Positions 1-10,391 of a stretch of 64,000 bases of DNA are shown here, piece after piece (within the stretch, counting starts at the first letter, position 1; each line of letters starts with the position of its first letter). The position numbers and the translations under genes were made by a program. Below the pieces are notes generated by a model. That model saw only the letters and a program-made list of their open reading frames with translations, made no database searches and was not told the DNA's origin. Source of the stretch: Eucommia ulmoides (taxonomy: Eukaryota > Streptophyta > Magnoliopsida > Garryales > Eucommiaceae); contig CM028336.1 of the NCBI GenBank assembly GCA_016647705.1, forward strand, positions 12,036,880-12,100,879. Direction: 5' to 3'.

Positions 1-199
1 ACCTAAGGTATCAAATTAAACCCGTAACCAAACTTATAATCCCTGAAATACGAAAATGAAGTTGTCCAGCTCTGGTCGAGTACATCCATGCAATCTTTTG
101 AGTTGTATTATTCTATCCTCGAACACGACAAGTGTTTAATGGCATGTCAGAGTGATTTAGAAGTTGTTTTCAGTCTTGCTCTTTCTATAAAGCTTGAGT

Positions 200-2150
200 A
201 TATTGGTGTTGAAGTTAAGTTTTGCGGTAGTGGATGGGGGGATTTCTTCTAACATGATTATTGAACATCCGCGTGGGCATGGAAGGAGGAGCGATGACAG
301 TAGAGATGATGATTTATTGCCAATTTTCTGTCCGCTGCCCCCAAAAAGCTCTTGTATCTTACCACCGGGTTGAAGGTATTAAAGATATTGGACAAACTTT
401 TAAGGGTAGGGTATCTAAGTTTAGAGAAATACTGAAAAAGTATGTCGTTCAAATAGATTTTAGCTTTAAATTCAAAAAACAAATTATAAAAAAAGGGTAA
501 CGGAATGTTCAATGAAGGAAGAAAGATGAGGCAATTGGTGAGTACATGGAAGGGTAGATGAAAAGAAAGGGTTCTTTCACATTTGGGAACTGGAAAACAA
601 CCCTACATGTGGTGCTACGTTTAGGACAAACAAGAAAAAAAACATGAATTCAAATATGGTGAAATCAGGCTTGGTTAATTTGGTCAGAAACACACCGAAC
701 GTTTGCTTGATTGATGTCTTTCACACTTTTAAGAATGATTACAGAATTAATATCCTATACCACATTGCGTGGAATGGGGTAGAAAAAGTGCGTTATGGGC
801 TATATGGTGACTATAAGTCATCATACGACCAACTTCGATGGTATGTTGATGTGTGTCTTCATACAAACCCTGGGAGCCATTTGGTACTGGAGTATGATAT
901 AGAGACAGGACATTTCAAAAGACTATTTGTTGCATTTGATGCTTGTATACATGGAATTAAATTATGTCGACCTATGATTTTCTTGGATGACACCTTCCTT
1001 GATGGTCAATAAAAAGGCTGTTTATTGGAAGCAAATGCAAAAGATGGTCAAAATGGTCAGTTCGTGATTTGTTTTTTGTTTTTTTTAGTAGCTACAAGCC
1101 TTTTTTTTATTTTGTATAAGTATATTCATTTTGCAGGAATGTTCCTGGTTGCTTTTGCGACTGTAGATGTAGATAATGACAATAATTGGAATTTATTTTT
1201 ATCTAATTTTTCGCAAATTGTGTCACACAAATGAGTATTAACGTTTATAGCGAACAAACATAATGGAATTATTGCAGGTGTATCAAGAATGTTCCCAAAT
1301 TGCAGTTATGCATATTGTCTTAATCATTTAAAGAATAATTTGCGTGATAAGCTTACTAGAATGAAACAAGATTTCAAAGAGAGCTTGGTGTACAAGTACA
1401 ACAAAATGGATTATGCTACAATGATCGATAAATACCAGCAATTATTCGAGCAAGTAAGAGCTAAAGGAAAAGGGCGAGTGGAACTGATGTCCCCACAGAT
1501 AGATTTTGCAATATGTTCTTCCAAGGCAAAAGGTACGAAAAAATTTCGTCAAACTTGGTAGAGTCTTTCAATGCCTGGATTCGTGATTTACGACATTTGA
1601 CGGTCATTTTGATGGTTGATAAGATTAGATGCAAGTTGATGGCACAAATGTCAGTTAGACGCGCAAATTTTCTCCTAATAACAGGTTTTATTTGTCCTGA
1701 TCGTGATCAGGAAGGGAAGGACATGGACAGTGATTGAGTGCGGCAAGAATGTGTATAAAGTGCTTTATCATCCAACTGTGTTGGTAGGTTTGGGTAGTAA
1801 AACATACACATGTTTTAATTGGCAAGGTAATGAATTTCCTTGTGTACATGCATGTTTTGCCATACAAAAGAGTGGGCAAAATTTGTATACTTTCATAGAG
1901 ATGTACTTTATAATTGACTACTATAGGAGAACTTATATACCAAAGGTATTTACGGTATTCCCACACTTGAGAGGCTAGCGTAGAATGAAACTGAAATGGT
2001 GATTATTCCCCCCGCTACTAAGAAGCAAGTTGGTCATCCACGGAAGAAGTAAATCCCATCGAAGGGTGAGAGAGCTAAGATTCGTTGTGGTAGATGTAAG
2101 AAAATTGGTCGACATAATCAGAAGACTTGTACTGCTCCAATTTGATTTAA
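200..2150 (+). pseudogene. MURA/MuDR-like transposase remnant
   Basis: DDE-type transposase that would cut and join DNA at MULE ends in the nucleus. Visible in order: an acidic N-terminal stretch (about 250-360); a MuDR N-terminal-like piece (about 430-480); the core segment 644-1012 ending in CRPMIFLDDTFLDG, which carries a conserved catalytic aspartate; KGCLLEANAKDGQNG, then an 81-bp GT-AG intron (1056-1136) whose removal leaves QNG-MFLVAFATVDVDNDNNW in frame; MFPNCSYAYCLNHLKNNLRD (1289 on); LVESFNAWIRDLRHL (about 1555); a SWIM-type zinc finger (C...W...PCVHACF, about 1810-1870); and a CX2CX4HX4C zinc knuckle (2083-2130). It is broken by an in-frame stop at 1010-1012, a frame change near 1513-1560 and further lesions towards both ends. 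The family assignment is secure; the 5' limit is not. Confidence 0.85.
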
Positions 2151-2738
2151 TTTTTAATTCTATAATTTTTTCCCATGATGTAATGGTTGTACACAATCAA
2201 ACAAATTGAATGAATAAACTTTGGTTCTATGTGTTATGTTGAGTTTCTCAATTTTGTAATTTGTTAGTTTATGTCAAATCTTTTTTGTGTTGTGAATTGG
2301 TATTGCGCATGAATGTTTACTTAAGTGTGGCCATATATTTTTTTTTTTTGGTTTCTTATAATGGAATTTTGTAGTGTGTTTAATTTGTGCATTTATTGAT
2401 GGCATCAGAAATGGTATGAAGAAGAGATTGTTTGTGTAATTTGATGAATGAGAATGTGTTTAGTTGGATTTGAAAAATATCATTTACATTAAGTGGATAT
2501 GTGGTTAATTGGTGTTAACATTCACGATCCCAAGGCGACGCTGCAAATGGGTATGAACAATGCTGAAGTGAAATTTGATGTGTGATTTTATGCTTGCATG
2601 AGGCAGGATGATTAAGGGTGTGTGGTTAGGGTTAAAAGTAAATTTTTGGTATTAAATGGTTTTTTCCCAAATTACGGTATAAGTAAGGGTGGATTCAATT
2701 GAGATATTCTTTATATACCTTTTTTTGGAAGGAACGAC
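2151..2738. other. AT-rich spacer between transposase and coiled-coil gene
   Basis: No coding signal. The stretch follows the zinc-knuckle end of the transposase and leads into the first coiled-coil frame. A TATA-like element (ctttatata, about 2710-2718) lies about 40 bp before the ATG at 2754. Confidence 0.5.
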
Positions 2739-2753
2739 GTGTGCGGTTGCAAA

Positions 2754-3029
2754 ATGGCTAACAAAGGATCGAATGCATTTGATGAGGCTGCCAAGAAATT
2801 CAATAAAGATATAAACAGGTTGACACACACTATTTTGGCAATGCAGTGGCATATGGGGGATGCGAAGGACACTTTCACCGCTGTTTTGCAAGTCAACAGG
2901 GATTTGAGTGAGGAAAATAGGAGTTTGCGATTACACCTTGATGCATTGGAAGCTGAGTTGGAAACTTTGCGCGGATTGAACATTCTTGGGTTTTTTGGGC
3001 CGGTTCAAAGTGACTTATCTATTAACTAA
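2754..3029 (+). CDS. Small coiled-coil protein inside the MULE, function unknown
   Basis: An open 91-codon frame beginning MANKGSNAFDEAAKK. I do not recognise a family. The C-terminal half (about residues 45-75) has heptad-like Leu/Glu/Arg spacing (LSEENRSLRLHLDALEAELE), so a coiled coil is likely; there is no signal peptide or membrane segment. I start at the ATG at 2754 and not at an upstream GTG in the same frame, because the diverged paralog at 3704 also begins MAN..NAFDE. The frame is intact although the flanking transposase and protease are broken. It may be a MULE accessory gene, a captured host exon, or a chance survivor. A TATA-like box lies just upstream. Whether it is expressed cannot be judged here. 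Confidence 0.5.
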   Translation: MANKGSNAFDEAAKKFNKDINRLTHTILAMQWHMGDAKDTFTAVLQVNRDLSEENRSLRLHLDALEAELETLRGLNILGFFGPVQSDLSIN

Positions 3030-3703
3030 TGCTAATGGGTGTTGTTCGTGGGTATACTGGTCAGAAGGACTTTTTTTTTTTGGCAAATATGTGTTAAAAA
3101 AATAGTTGTACTGATCATTAGGTATGTCTTGTGTTTTCAGATGGCTTTTGAAATGTTATTTGTACATGAAGTGTGACATTAAGTCATTGTGCACAGTTTA
3201 TACTTTTGATATGTAATATGAACATTCGTATGTGTTTTGAATATAATCGAAGGTGTTTGTTCATGAAAAATATTCGGAAAAATCCTGACTTGTTAATTTG
3301 TGCAGTTGGTATACGTGGATTGAGGTTTGTCCATTAATTTGTTCATGTTTAATGTTGTCAATTTTAGATCTTTGATCGATAAGCATGTAATTAATGTTGA
3401 GTTAAGCGTTATAATGAATATTCACGTTAATCTAAGCATTTCCAAATATCATAACAGTAATATTTTGCGTGGGAAGATGGGACGATCCTGACAACCTTCT
3501 TGGTCAGATTCATGTGCTAATTACGGTCGCAGTAAATTCAACAAGTTGTTAATTGTGTTCATACTTAATACGTGGCTTTTGCAGTTCTTGTTGGTGAGAC
3601 TATAAATAGGGGTTCAATTATACACAGATGATATATGAGTTTTATTGTTTCTTAATCTTTACTTTACTATTTTGATTTCATATTTGTAAAAGTTTTGCAT
3701 TAA

Positions 3704-3960
3704 ATGGCGAACAACATTAACAATGCTTTCGACGAAAGCGTTTACAAATAGGATGGAGATGTGAAGAAATTGGCAGACTTGGCTAGGGATATGCGATAGC
3801 GGATTGGTGGTGCTAGATGGAGGTACACTATCATGGAGACAGAGAATACGGAGTTGAAACAATTGGTTGAGCACCTCCATGCTCATGTTGCTAGCCTTAA
3901 AGCTGTGGTTGAAACGCTGAGGGAGCATCTTGGACCTGGGTTCGCGCTATGGGTTAATTT
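3704..3960 (+). pseudogene. Diverged, broken paralog of the coiled-coil gene at 2754
   Basis: Starts MANNINNAFDES and shares with the upstream copy the spacing MAN..NAFDE...K, a central M...G.A, then L...L..H...L.A..ETLR and a final GF. Two in-frame stops (3749-3751 and 3797-3799) interrupt the first third; the coiled-coil half (ETENTELKQLVEHLHAHV onward) is open. A clear TATA box (ctataaatagg, about 3599-3609) sits about 95 bp before the ATG, so each copy has its own promoter-like sequence. The copies are far more different in DNA than a recent duplication would be, so the pair is old. Product function unknown. Confidence 0.5.
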
Positions 3961-4917
3961 TTTTCCTTTTTTTTTTTTTTTTGGTATACTTTAACTAAAA
4001 AGTAATGCTTTATTTTGTTTTGTACCTAGAGGGGTAGATCACATAGAGTTTTGTTTGGTGTTTTATCTCTTTGTTTTTTGGATTGACTTTGTTTTTCAAT
4101 ATCACAGTGAACATTTATATATATTATAAAACAGTGACAACTTATCTAAAATTGTTGAGAATTTTTTCCAATTCTTAACTGATTGTTCTTTTATAAATTT
4201 TTATCATTTTAGAATATGAAGGTTGACTTTTTTTTTTTTTGAATGTTTTGTTCATTTTAGGATATGAATATTCACTTTTTTCATTTTTTCGTATTTTTGT
4301 TCTGATTTGAGACATGATATACCGTGTGTGTATATTCACATAATCATGATTATTGAGAATGTTTTCCAAATTTTGACTAATTGTTCCTTTATAAATTTTT
4401 ATCATTTTAGAATTTGAAGGTTCACTTTTTTTTTTTTTTTGGTATTTTTGTTGTGATTTGAGACATGATATACAGTTGTGTGTATATTCACATAAACCAA
4501 ACTTGATGCTTTGTGTTTACATATCCTATTATTAGTATTTATTTTAAATATGTGAATGTTAATCATACTTCAACGACATATATGAATGTTAATTTGACAT
4601 GAATCCTCCAACGGATGGTTACAATATGAATATTTATATTTAATGGCAACAGTTTCAAGTTTGTATAAAGAAATTAACATTCTACTCATTAAACACATCA
4701 ATGTGTACATCTAAAATAAGTCACCTTAACAAAAATTGCCCTCATACTTGGGTCATTTAAAAAAAACACATAAGATAAGTCATTTTAACAAAAATAGACG
4801 TCTGTCTCGGACATCATCTTTCCACAGTCATGGTTGTGTGTTTGACATTGTTTCTTGCATCTTTTTCATCTCTCTGGCAGCATCCAATGTCCACGTCTTT
4901 GGTTTGTCGTTCAAGAG
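3961..4917. repeat. AT-rich intergenic stretch with a roughly 200-bp tandem duplication
   Basis: No gene seen. Two imperfect direct copies lie at about 4152-4350 and 4351-4500, both running from ttgagaat through tataaatttttatcattttag, a poly-T tract and gagacatgatata to gtatattcacata. Poly-T tracts of 10-16 bp mark each copy. The stretch separates the + strand coiled-coil frames from the - strand protease, so it is the 3' meeting point of convergent genes. Confidence 0.6.
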
Positions 4918-6593
4918 CTAGTGGATGATTGTTTTTCTCATGTTCCTCACTTCTACTACTAATATTTTCTTTGCCACTGGTCTGTTTTCTACGTACTGCA
5001 TCATGATATACATTATGTACACCCCGCAATCTATCCTGAGAGTGTTGAAAAGAGAAAAGATTTATAAGATAATATACAACAGAAGTTGTGATGTTGAAAT
5101 TCAACAGCTTCACTTACGGCCCCTTATGATGTGGACTATAAAAACACTGTTCGATTTGTGCCCCCCCAGCCTAGTAGAATGTTTTTGGTGATGTATTTCT
5201 CTGTGGTTGTTTTCTCTGCGTAATGCTAGTTATTTTCATAGTTAGATATAAAACGAGGTTGGAGTTATCAATGATTTAATGATTAAGAATACCACAATTT
5301 GAACGTCATTGTAATATTAAATGGAGGCAGGGTCTCTTGGTAGAATGGAGTCGTAAAAAGTCCATTTCTTGTCAAATATGTTAAGCACCAACAACGTCCA
5401 ATGGTTTGCATATGCACGGCGACCTTCAGTGTTCAACGAGAATTGTATGTACTTGCAATTGCTTGTGAATGTGGTTTTGATCAATGCATATAGATGGTTC
5501 AGGAGGTTTTCTGGTCTTTGTTTGAGCACACTCTGCATGGACATTCACATATGTAAATTAGTGTGCATCTTGAATAGTAATTTTATTTTTTTGCGTTAAG
5601 TACGCATGTACTTGTGATGACAAATTTTGATTGGTCCAACATCCCCACAGCAAATGTGGGGCGCATTTAATTGATTGCATGCATTATGTTCTCTAGGTAT
5701 TCCCTGAACGAATCAATCACCTGCAGGCACAAACAATTTAATGCACGTAATTCCATATCATATAAAACTTTCAAAGTAAGTAGTTTACTTGCCCACATTG
5801 TCTGATATTTGTTTTTCTTGGATAATGCATTTAGCATCCTCACACGAGAATATAGACATTGGCTTTTCTTCGCCCCACACAAAAACCCTGTCAACAAATC
5901 CATAATTGAATTATTATTACAGAAGCGCAACACACATTTTTTCACAAAGAAAGTGTTATGTGTAGTGTTACATACCAACGCCCTCCTCCTCATGTATTAG
6001 TTGCAGGAGCTCCCAATCTTGATAATTAAACAGTTTTGCCACCTTTGACTTTTTTCCTTCAGGAATCCCAATGTTGTCTTCGTATTCCTGCTCTGTGGCT
6101 GTCTTTTTTTGCTTGCCTTTGGACTTTGGGTACACAAAATCACTCCCACTTTTACATTCAAGTCTGACCTTCTATTTTATACGCTTGATCATTGAAGTTA
6201 CTTTTGGCGTTTGTTCTACGAGCTGTTCTGTAGAAGGTAGACAGGCTGGGATGTCTGCTACGGGTTGCTCAATTTCAGGCATTACTATAAAAGTGGCTCC
6301 GCGTTTATGATCTACAAATCGGTGCATATCTGTGACTTGGATGGGGCAGCCGATACAGCCCACGGTGTTTGTCTGGTTTCAACAAGCCTAATTTTATTGG
6401 GGGTAGAAGCAGCAACTTTCGATATTTGTTTTGCATCATATTTTTGGAGTTTTTCTTCAAGAAGGTCATTCTTTTGTTTGAGCTCTTTGATCGTCAAAAG
6501 GTAGCTTCTACGTGCAACTTTATTTTCATCCTTTATCTCTCGGCCTAATACATGCAACCCTTTTACATGTATTAATGCAATCTTTAACCTCAT
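4918..6593 (-). pseudogene. Ulp1-like (C48) cysteine protease remnant of the MULE
   Basis: Ulp1-family proteases cleave SUMO or similar conjugates; MULE-borne versions have no settled role. All three residues of the catalytic triad are visible on the - strand: His in HWTLLVLN (codon 5401-5403), Asp in WTFYDSIL (codon 5350-5352) and Cys in RIDCGVYIMYIM (codon 5026-5028), ending at a TAG at 4918-4920. The Asp-Cys spacing (about 320 bp) is longer than usual and the two parts are in different frames, so an intron or a frameshift lies between. The upstream part (about 5667-5993, then 6170-6593) gives less conserved frames, including a lysine-rich helical stretch (KELKQKNDLLEEKLQKYD). It is placed convergently with the transposase. 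Domain call good, gene model poor. Confidence 0.65.
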
Positions 6594-7040
6594 TAAAACA
6601 TTCTCTCTTGTTCCACTTTTATGTATTAAATATAGATATAGATGTAGATATAGATATTTCTCTTGTTTTTTTTTTTTTTTTTAAATTGTACTTTTATTTT
6701 GAATTCTTCTTTTCTTTTTTTATTTGTGGTAAATAAAAAATCAAAAATAAAAATTTATAAATTTTAGTAAGTAATTACGTTTTATAAATATAAAAAATAA
6801 ATATATTATTAAAAATTACATAAATAATCATATTAAAATAACATTTCAACAGATTATTTTTTTACTAACATATAATAAAATAATAAACAAATAACCATTA
6901 ATTCAGATTATTTTGATCAATTTTTGCAAATTAACAAATTCTAATTTTATATATAAAAAATAAAGAAATAAAAATTAAAACCCACCAAAAAGTTTGAAAA
7001 ATGCATTCTTTAACCTCATTAAAATCTTCTCTCTCCTTCC
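6576..7040 (-). repeat. Helitron-like repeat, dispersed copy (family R1)
   Basis: A 430-465 bp AT-rich unit bounded by two copies of the same edge sequence (ctttaacctcattaaaa, a CT-rich stretch, ttccactttta...atatagata), with aattgtacttttattttg and ttgtggtaaataaaaaatc inside. The same unit recurs as a tandem array at 22625-23855 and as a piece at 20185-20340. Read on the - strand the edge is TCTATATCTA...AAAAGTGGAAGG, which resembles a plant Helitron 5' end. No coding content. Confidence 0.6.
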
Positions 7041-8183
7041 ACTTTGATAAAATGAATGGCTAAGATCTTATCTTTCCATTATCAATAACATTAAATGAGT
7101 AGAAAACTACTTTTAATTCAAATTAATAATATTGAAAATGACTAGAAAATTGCTTCCAATTCCAATTCTATATTTACATAATAAAATAAATTAGTTTTTT
7201 AATTCGTAATTATATTTATTTATTTTTGTTTTATTTTTTATTATCAATTCAAAATTTCATTCTTTTTTTAAATTATATTCATAATATTAAATTTTAAAAA
7301 AAGATAAATTAATTTTCCTTCAAACGAAATTGTTTTTAATTAATAATTTTATTTGTTTATTTATTTTTGTTTTGTTATTATTATCAATTCAAATTTTCAT
7401 TCATTTTTTTTTTTAAAAAAAATAGTTTTTTACCATGGGCCCTATGGCACATTACTTTTTCATTCGACAACCCATATAACATTATGCAATTAGAGAAAAA
7501 CCCAAAGGTCATCGTGTGTCTCTACCTAGCAAGCAAAGCGTGTGTAGAACGATGCAATATGGACTGATTTGGGGGGAGAAATTTCTGTCATTTCCTTTAT
7601 ATTCAAATTTATATTGAATCCTAGAAGATTGTTGTGCATCTCCCATTTCCAAGCAGTGTTCCATCAAGCGTAGGGTTTTGGCTACATCTAGTGTTCGCAT
7701 CATCGGTTGCATTTACGGATTCGGTTGTACACAAATTGATGGTGTCGAATTACATCCGGTATGTACTCTCTCTATTTTCTCTCTAAATTAATCATTTATT
7801 CTTGTTTTCTTTGCTTAATTTTAGTTTCTTTCAGTCTCCACATCTTAAAGTTTCTTGATGCTGAATTTATGTTTTAGGGTTTTATCTCACTTGCTTTGGT
7901 ATTGGAGGTCTCAAAACCTATGTTTCTGGATCCACTGATTTCAAAATTGTTATTCTTCTCGTCTCCGATATTTTCGTTGAGTCTTCATTAACAATCTGTG
8001 TTTTATTTCTTTTCTTTTCTTTTTTTCTTTTCTTTTTTGTTGAAAATAAGATATATGTACTTATTGATTTGGCGGATTTTTAAAGTATATTCTTGGGTGT
8101 TTGATTTTCGGTTGCTATTTTTTTCGATAATTAAAAGGTTTTTAGGATTGAAACTGCATCTGAATTTGTATGTAGTATGTAGT
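7041..8183. other. Unresolved AT-rich region with a 5'-exon-like segment
   Basis: 7041-7430 is plain AT-rich sequence. 7500-7760 is less AT-rich and ends in a possible splice donor (catccg|gtatgt, about 7760), followed by a pyrimidine-rich, intron-like stretch, as at the 5' end of a plant gene. No continuing exon is found before the LTR element at 8189. This could be the first exon of a gene cut off by the insertion, or promoter debris. No protein family recognised. Confidence 0.25.
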
Positions 8184-8443
8184 GTACTTGTAATACCACG
8201 AACATTTATATTTTCGAAAAAACATTATGTGATGTAAGTTAATATTTTTGGGGACAATTTTGTACATATAGACTTGATAATTTTTAGAATTAAATGTTAA
8301 ATTTATATTTTTAAAAATACTATTCTATATAAGTTTAATACTTTTGGAATTATTTTACAAATTTATGGTATAAATAATATTTGGTAATTTTTGGGGATTG
8401 GACGTTAATTTTAAATTGATTTTAAAGAATTTTGAGACTATTA

Positions 8444-9479
8444 CGGCATGTTTGGTTGGACGGAATTGGGGGCAGAATGGAATCGTATTTCGCCCTCTAT
8501 TCATATTCTGTTGTTTGGTTTTCCAATGGAATCACTTTTGTGATTCCACTGGAATTAAATAGGGTGGAATGAGATTCCATTTGAGATAGGGTGGAATGTG
8601 ATTCCAACCCAATGGAATGAACATCCTAAATTACATAATAGTCCTTGTATTTAAGCCCTTGAAAATTAAGAACAAAAATTAAAAATTAAGAACAGAAATA
8701 AAAATTAGAGAACATTAATTGAAATTAGAGAACAGAAAATTAGGAATAGAAACAGAAATTGTGAACAAAAAGTTAAGAATAGAAATAGAAAATTGAGAAC
8801 ATAAATATAAAATTAGAGAATATAAAATTGAGAACGGAAACTGAAAATTGAGAACAAAAAATAAAAATTAAGAACAAAAACAGAAAATTGAAAACATAAA
8901 CTAAAAATTGAGAACAAAAATAGAAATTTAGAGAACAAAAAATTGAGAACGGAAACTGAAAATTAAGAACAGAAACAAAAAATTGAGAACATAAATTAAA
9001 AATTAAGAATAAAAATAGAAAATTAGAGAACAAAAAATTGAAAACGAAAACTGAAAAATTGCGAACAGAAATAGAAATTAGAAAATAGAAACTGAAAATT
9101 GAGAATAGAAACAAAAATTAGAGAACAGAAACTTAAAATTGAATGGAATAGTGAAATATAATAAAATGAGGGAAAGAATGGAATAGTAAAATATAATAAA
9201 ATTTTGTAATAAGGGCATAACGAGAATTTTATTATATTTCATTTCATTACTTCACTCTTTTTATACTAACCAAATAAGAGAATGAAATAATAATTTTATA
9301 AGGGTATAATGAGAATTTTACTATATTTCACTATTCCATTACTTCCCTCATTCCATACCAACCAAATAAGATAATGGAATCGCGATTCCATTAACAATTT
9401 CATTATATTTCTTCTCTCATTCTATTATTTCTTCCATTCCATTCCACCCTCATTCCATTCCGTCCAACCAAATGAGCCA
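8444..9479. mobile_element. PIF/Harbinger-type MITE inside the 5' LTR
   Basis: Terminal inverted repeats CGGCATGTTTGGTTGGACGG at the left and the complement of TGGCTCATTTGGTTGGACGG at the right, flanked by a TTA duplication (8441-8443 and 9480-9482). The 3' LTR of the same element (around 13185-13195) keeps the uninterrupted site, ctattaggttattt, so the ends are exact and the MITE arrived after the LTR element. The interior is non-coding and dominated by about 450 bp of short variant repeats of the type aaaattgagaacaaaaat (8660-9140). Confidence 0.85.
8660..9140. repeat. Minisatellite-like array within the MITE
   Basis: Roughly 20-25 variant copies of an 18-20 bp unit (aaaattgagaacagaaa with changes). 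It is purine-rich on +. It makes a spurious Phe/Ser-rich open frame on - that should not be read as a gene. Confidence 0.75.
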
Positions 9480-10391
9480 TTAGGTTATTTAAAATATACT
9501 TTTAAGAGTTTTATAATATAATTAATATTTTTTTTTTAAATTTTAAAGGGGCCTTAGTATAAATAAATTATGGTAGATATGGTTTCCTTTCCAAGGAAGA
9601 AAACCATACTAGCCACATAATATATAATATATAAATGTGGCATGTGTGTGTGTGAATTTGGGACTAGGAAGATCGATCAAAACAAAACACAAATAAGAAA
9701 AGTTAATTTTTGGTGGGCCCTACTTGTTTATACACACACACACACACAGAGAGAGATAGATGTGTGTGTTTAATAGGGTAGAGAGAGAAATATTGTTTGG
9801 TTTTATTGGGGGATGTCAAATGAACCAAGCAGAAGACACCAAGAAGAACAAATAAAAAATGGAGATGGTGAAAAGAAAATATAATTTCGCAATTAATTAT
9901 CCACCGTAGATTTCAGGTAGAATTTCTAACTCTTTTAATATATGTATTTAATTTTCCTACTGTGTGATTTATGTTATTATTGGTGTTGAATTTTAATTAT
10001 TAAATTTTATTAAATAATTATGATTATGTGAAAATTATGTGAAAATCATGCCAATGCGTTTTATTTATTGTATCAATTAAATACATGTATTAGAGGGGTT
10101 AAAATTCTACTGAGCGTTGACTCACAATACTATAGTTTTGATTGCAGAGCCGGTGAGAGTGAGACTGCGACAGGAGTTTTATTTGAATTTCTAGTAAGTT
10201 TATAAAAAATTTATCTATTATTTACTATTAAAAAAAATTGATTTGATAAATCGAAAAATTATAATTATTGCCGTCGCATTGTAAAATTTCTCGGATTGTT
10301 ATTAATAATGAAAAATATTAGTCGTTCATTTTAGCGTTAATTCTCCAAGAGGAGAAATCTTGTAGCGACCTTGGGAAACCGAGTCGTTACA

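Larger units (their letters stand above)
1..6600. mobile_element. Decayed Mutator-like element (MULE) with transposase and Ulp1-like protease
   Basis: A MURA-type transposase remnant reads on + (about 200-2150). Two small coiled-coil frames follow on + (2754-3029 and 3704-3960), and an Ulp1/C48-type cysteine protease converges from the - strand (4918 to about 6590). A transposase plus an Ulp1-like protease in one element is known for several plant MULE groups (for example rice Kaonashi-type elements), so I read these parts as one old element. No terminal inverted repeats were found: the left end probably lies before the window, and the right end is masked by a repeat starting near 6576. Stops and frameshifts make it inactive. 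The right-hand limit is approximate. Confidence 0.7.
8189..10391 (+). repeat. 5' LTR of TGTAATACC copy 1 (contains a MITE)
   Basis: About 1.16 kb once the 1036-bp MITE at 8444-9479 and its duplicated TTA are removed, matching the 1130-bp 3' LTR. TATA-like and CA/GT microsatellite tracts lie near 9640-9760. Confidence 0.85.

Noticed and set aside
2739-2753. GTG start for the coiled-coil frame
   Set aside because: Not a normal plant start; the paralog aligns from the ATG at 2754.
4918-5544. Host SUMO protease gene
   Set aside because: Broken, and arranged with a MULE transposase as in known Ulp1-bearing MULEs.
8773-9114. 113-codon Phe/Ser-rich frame on -
   Set aside because: It is the complement of a short tandem repeat within a MITE.
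8660-9140. CRISPR-like regular repeats
   Set aside because: Eukaryotic minisatellite with no unique spacers.
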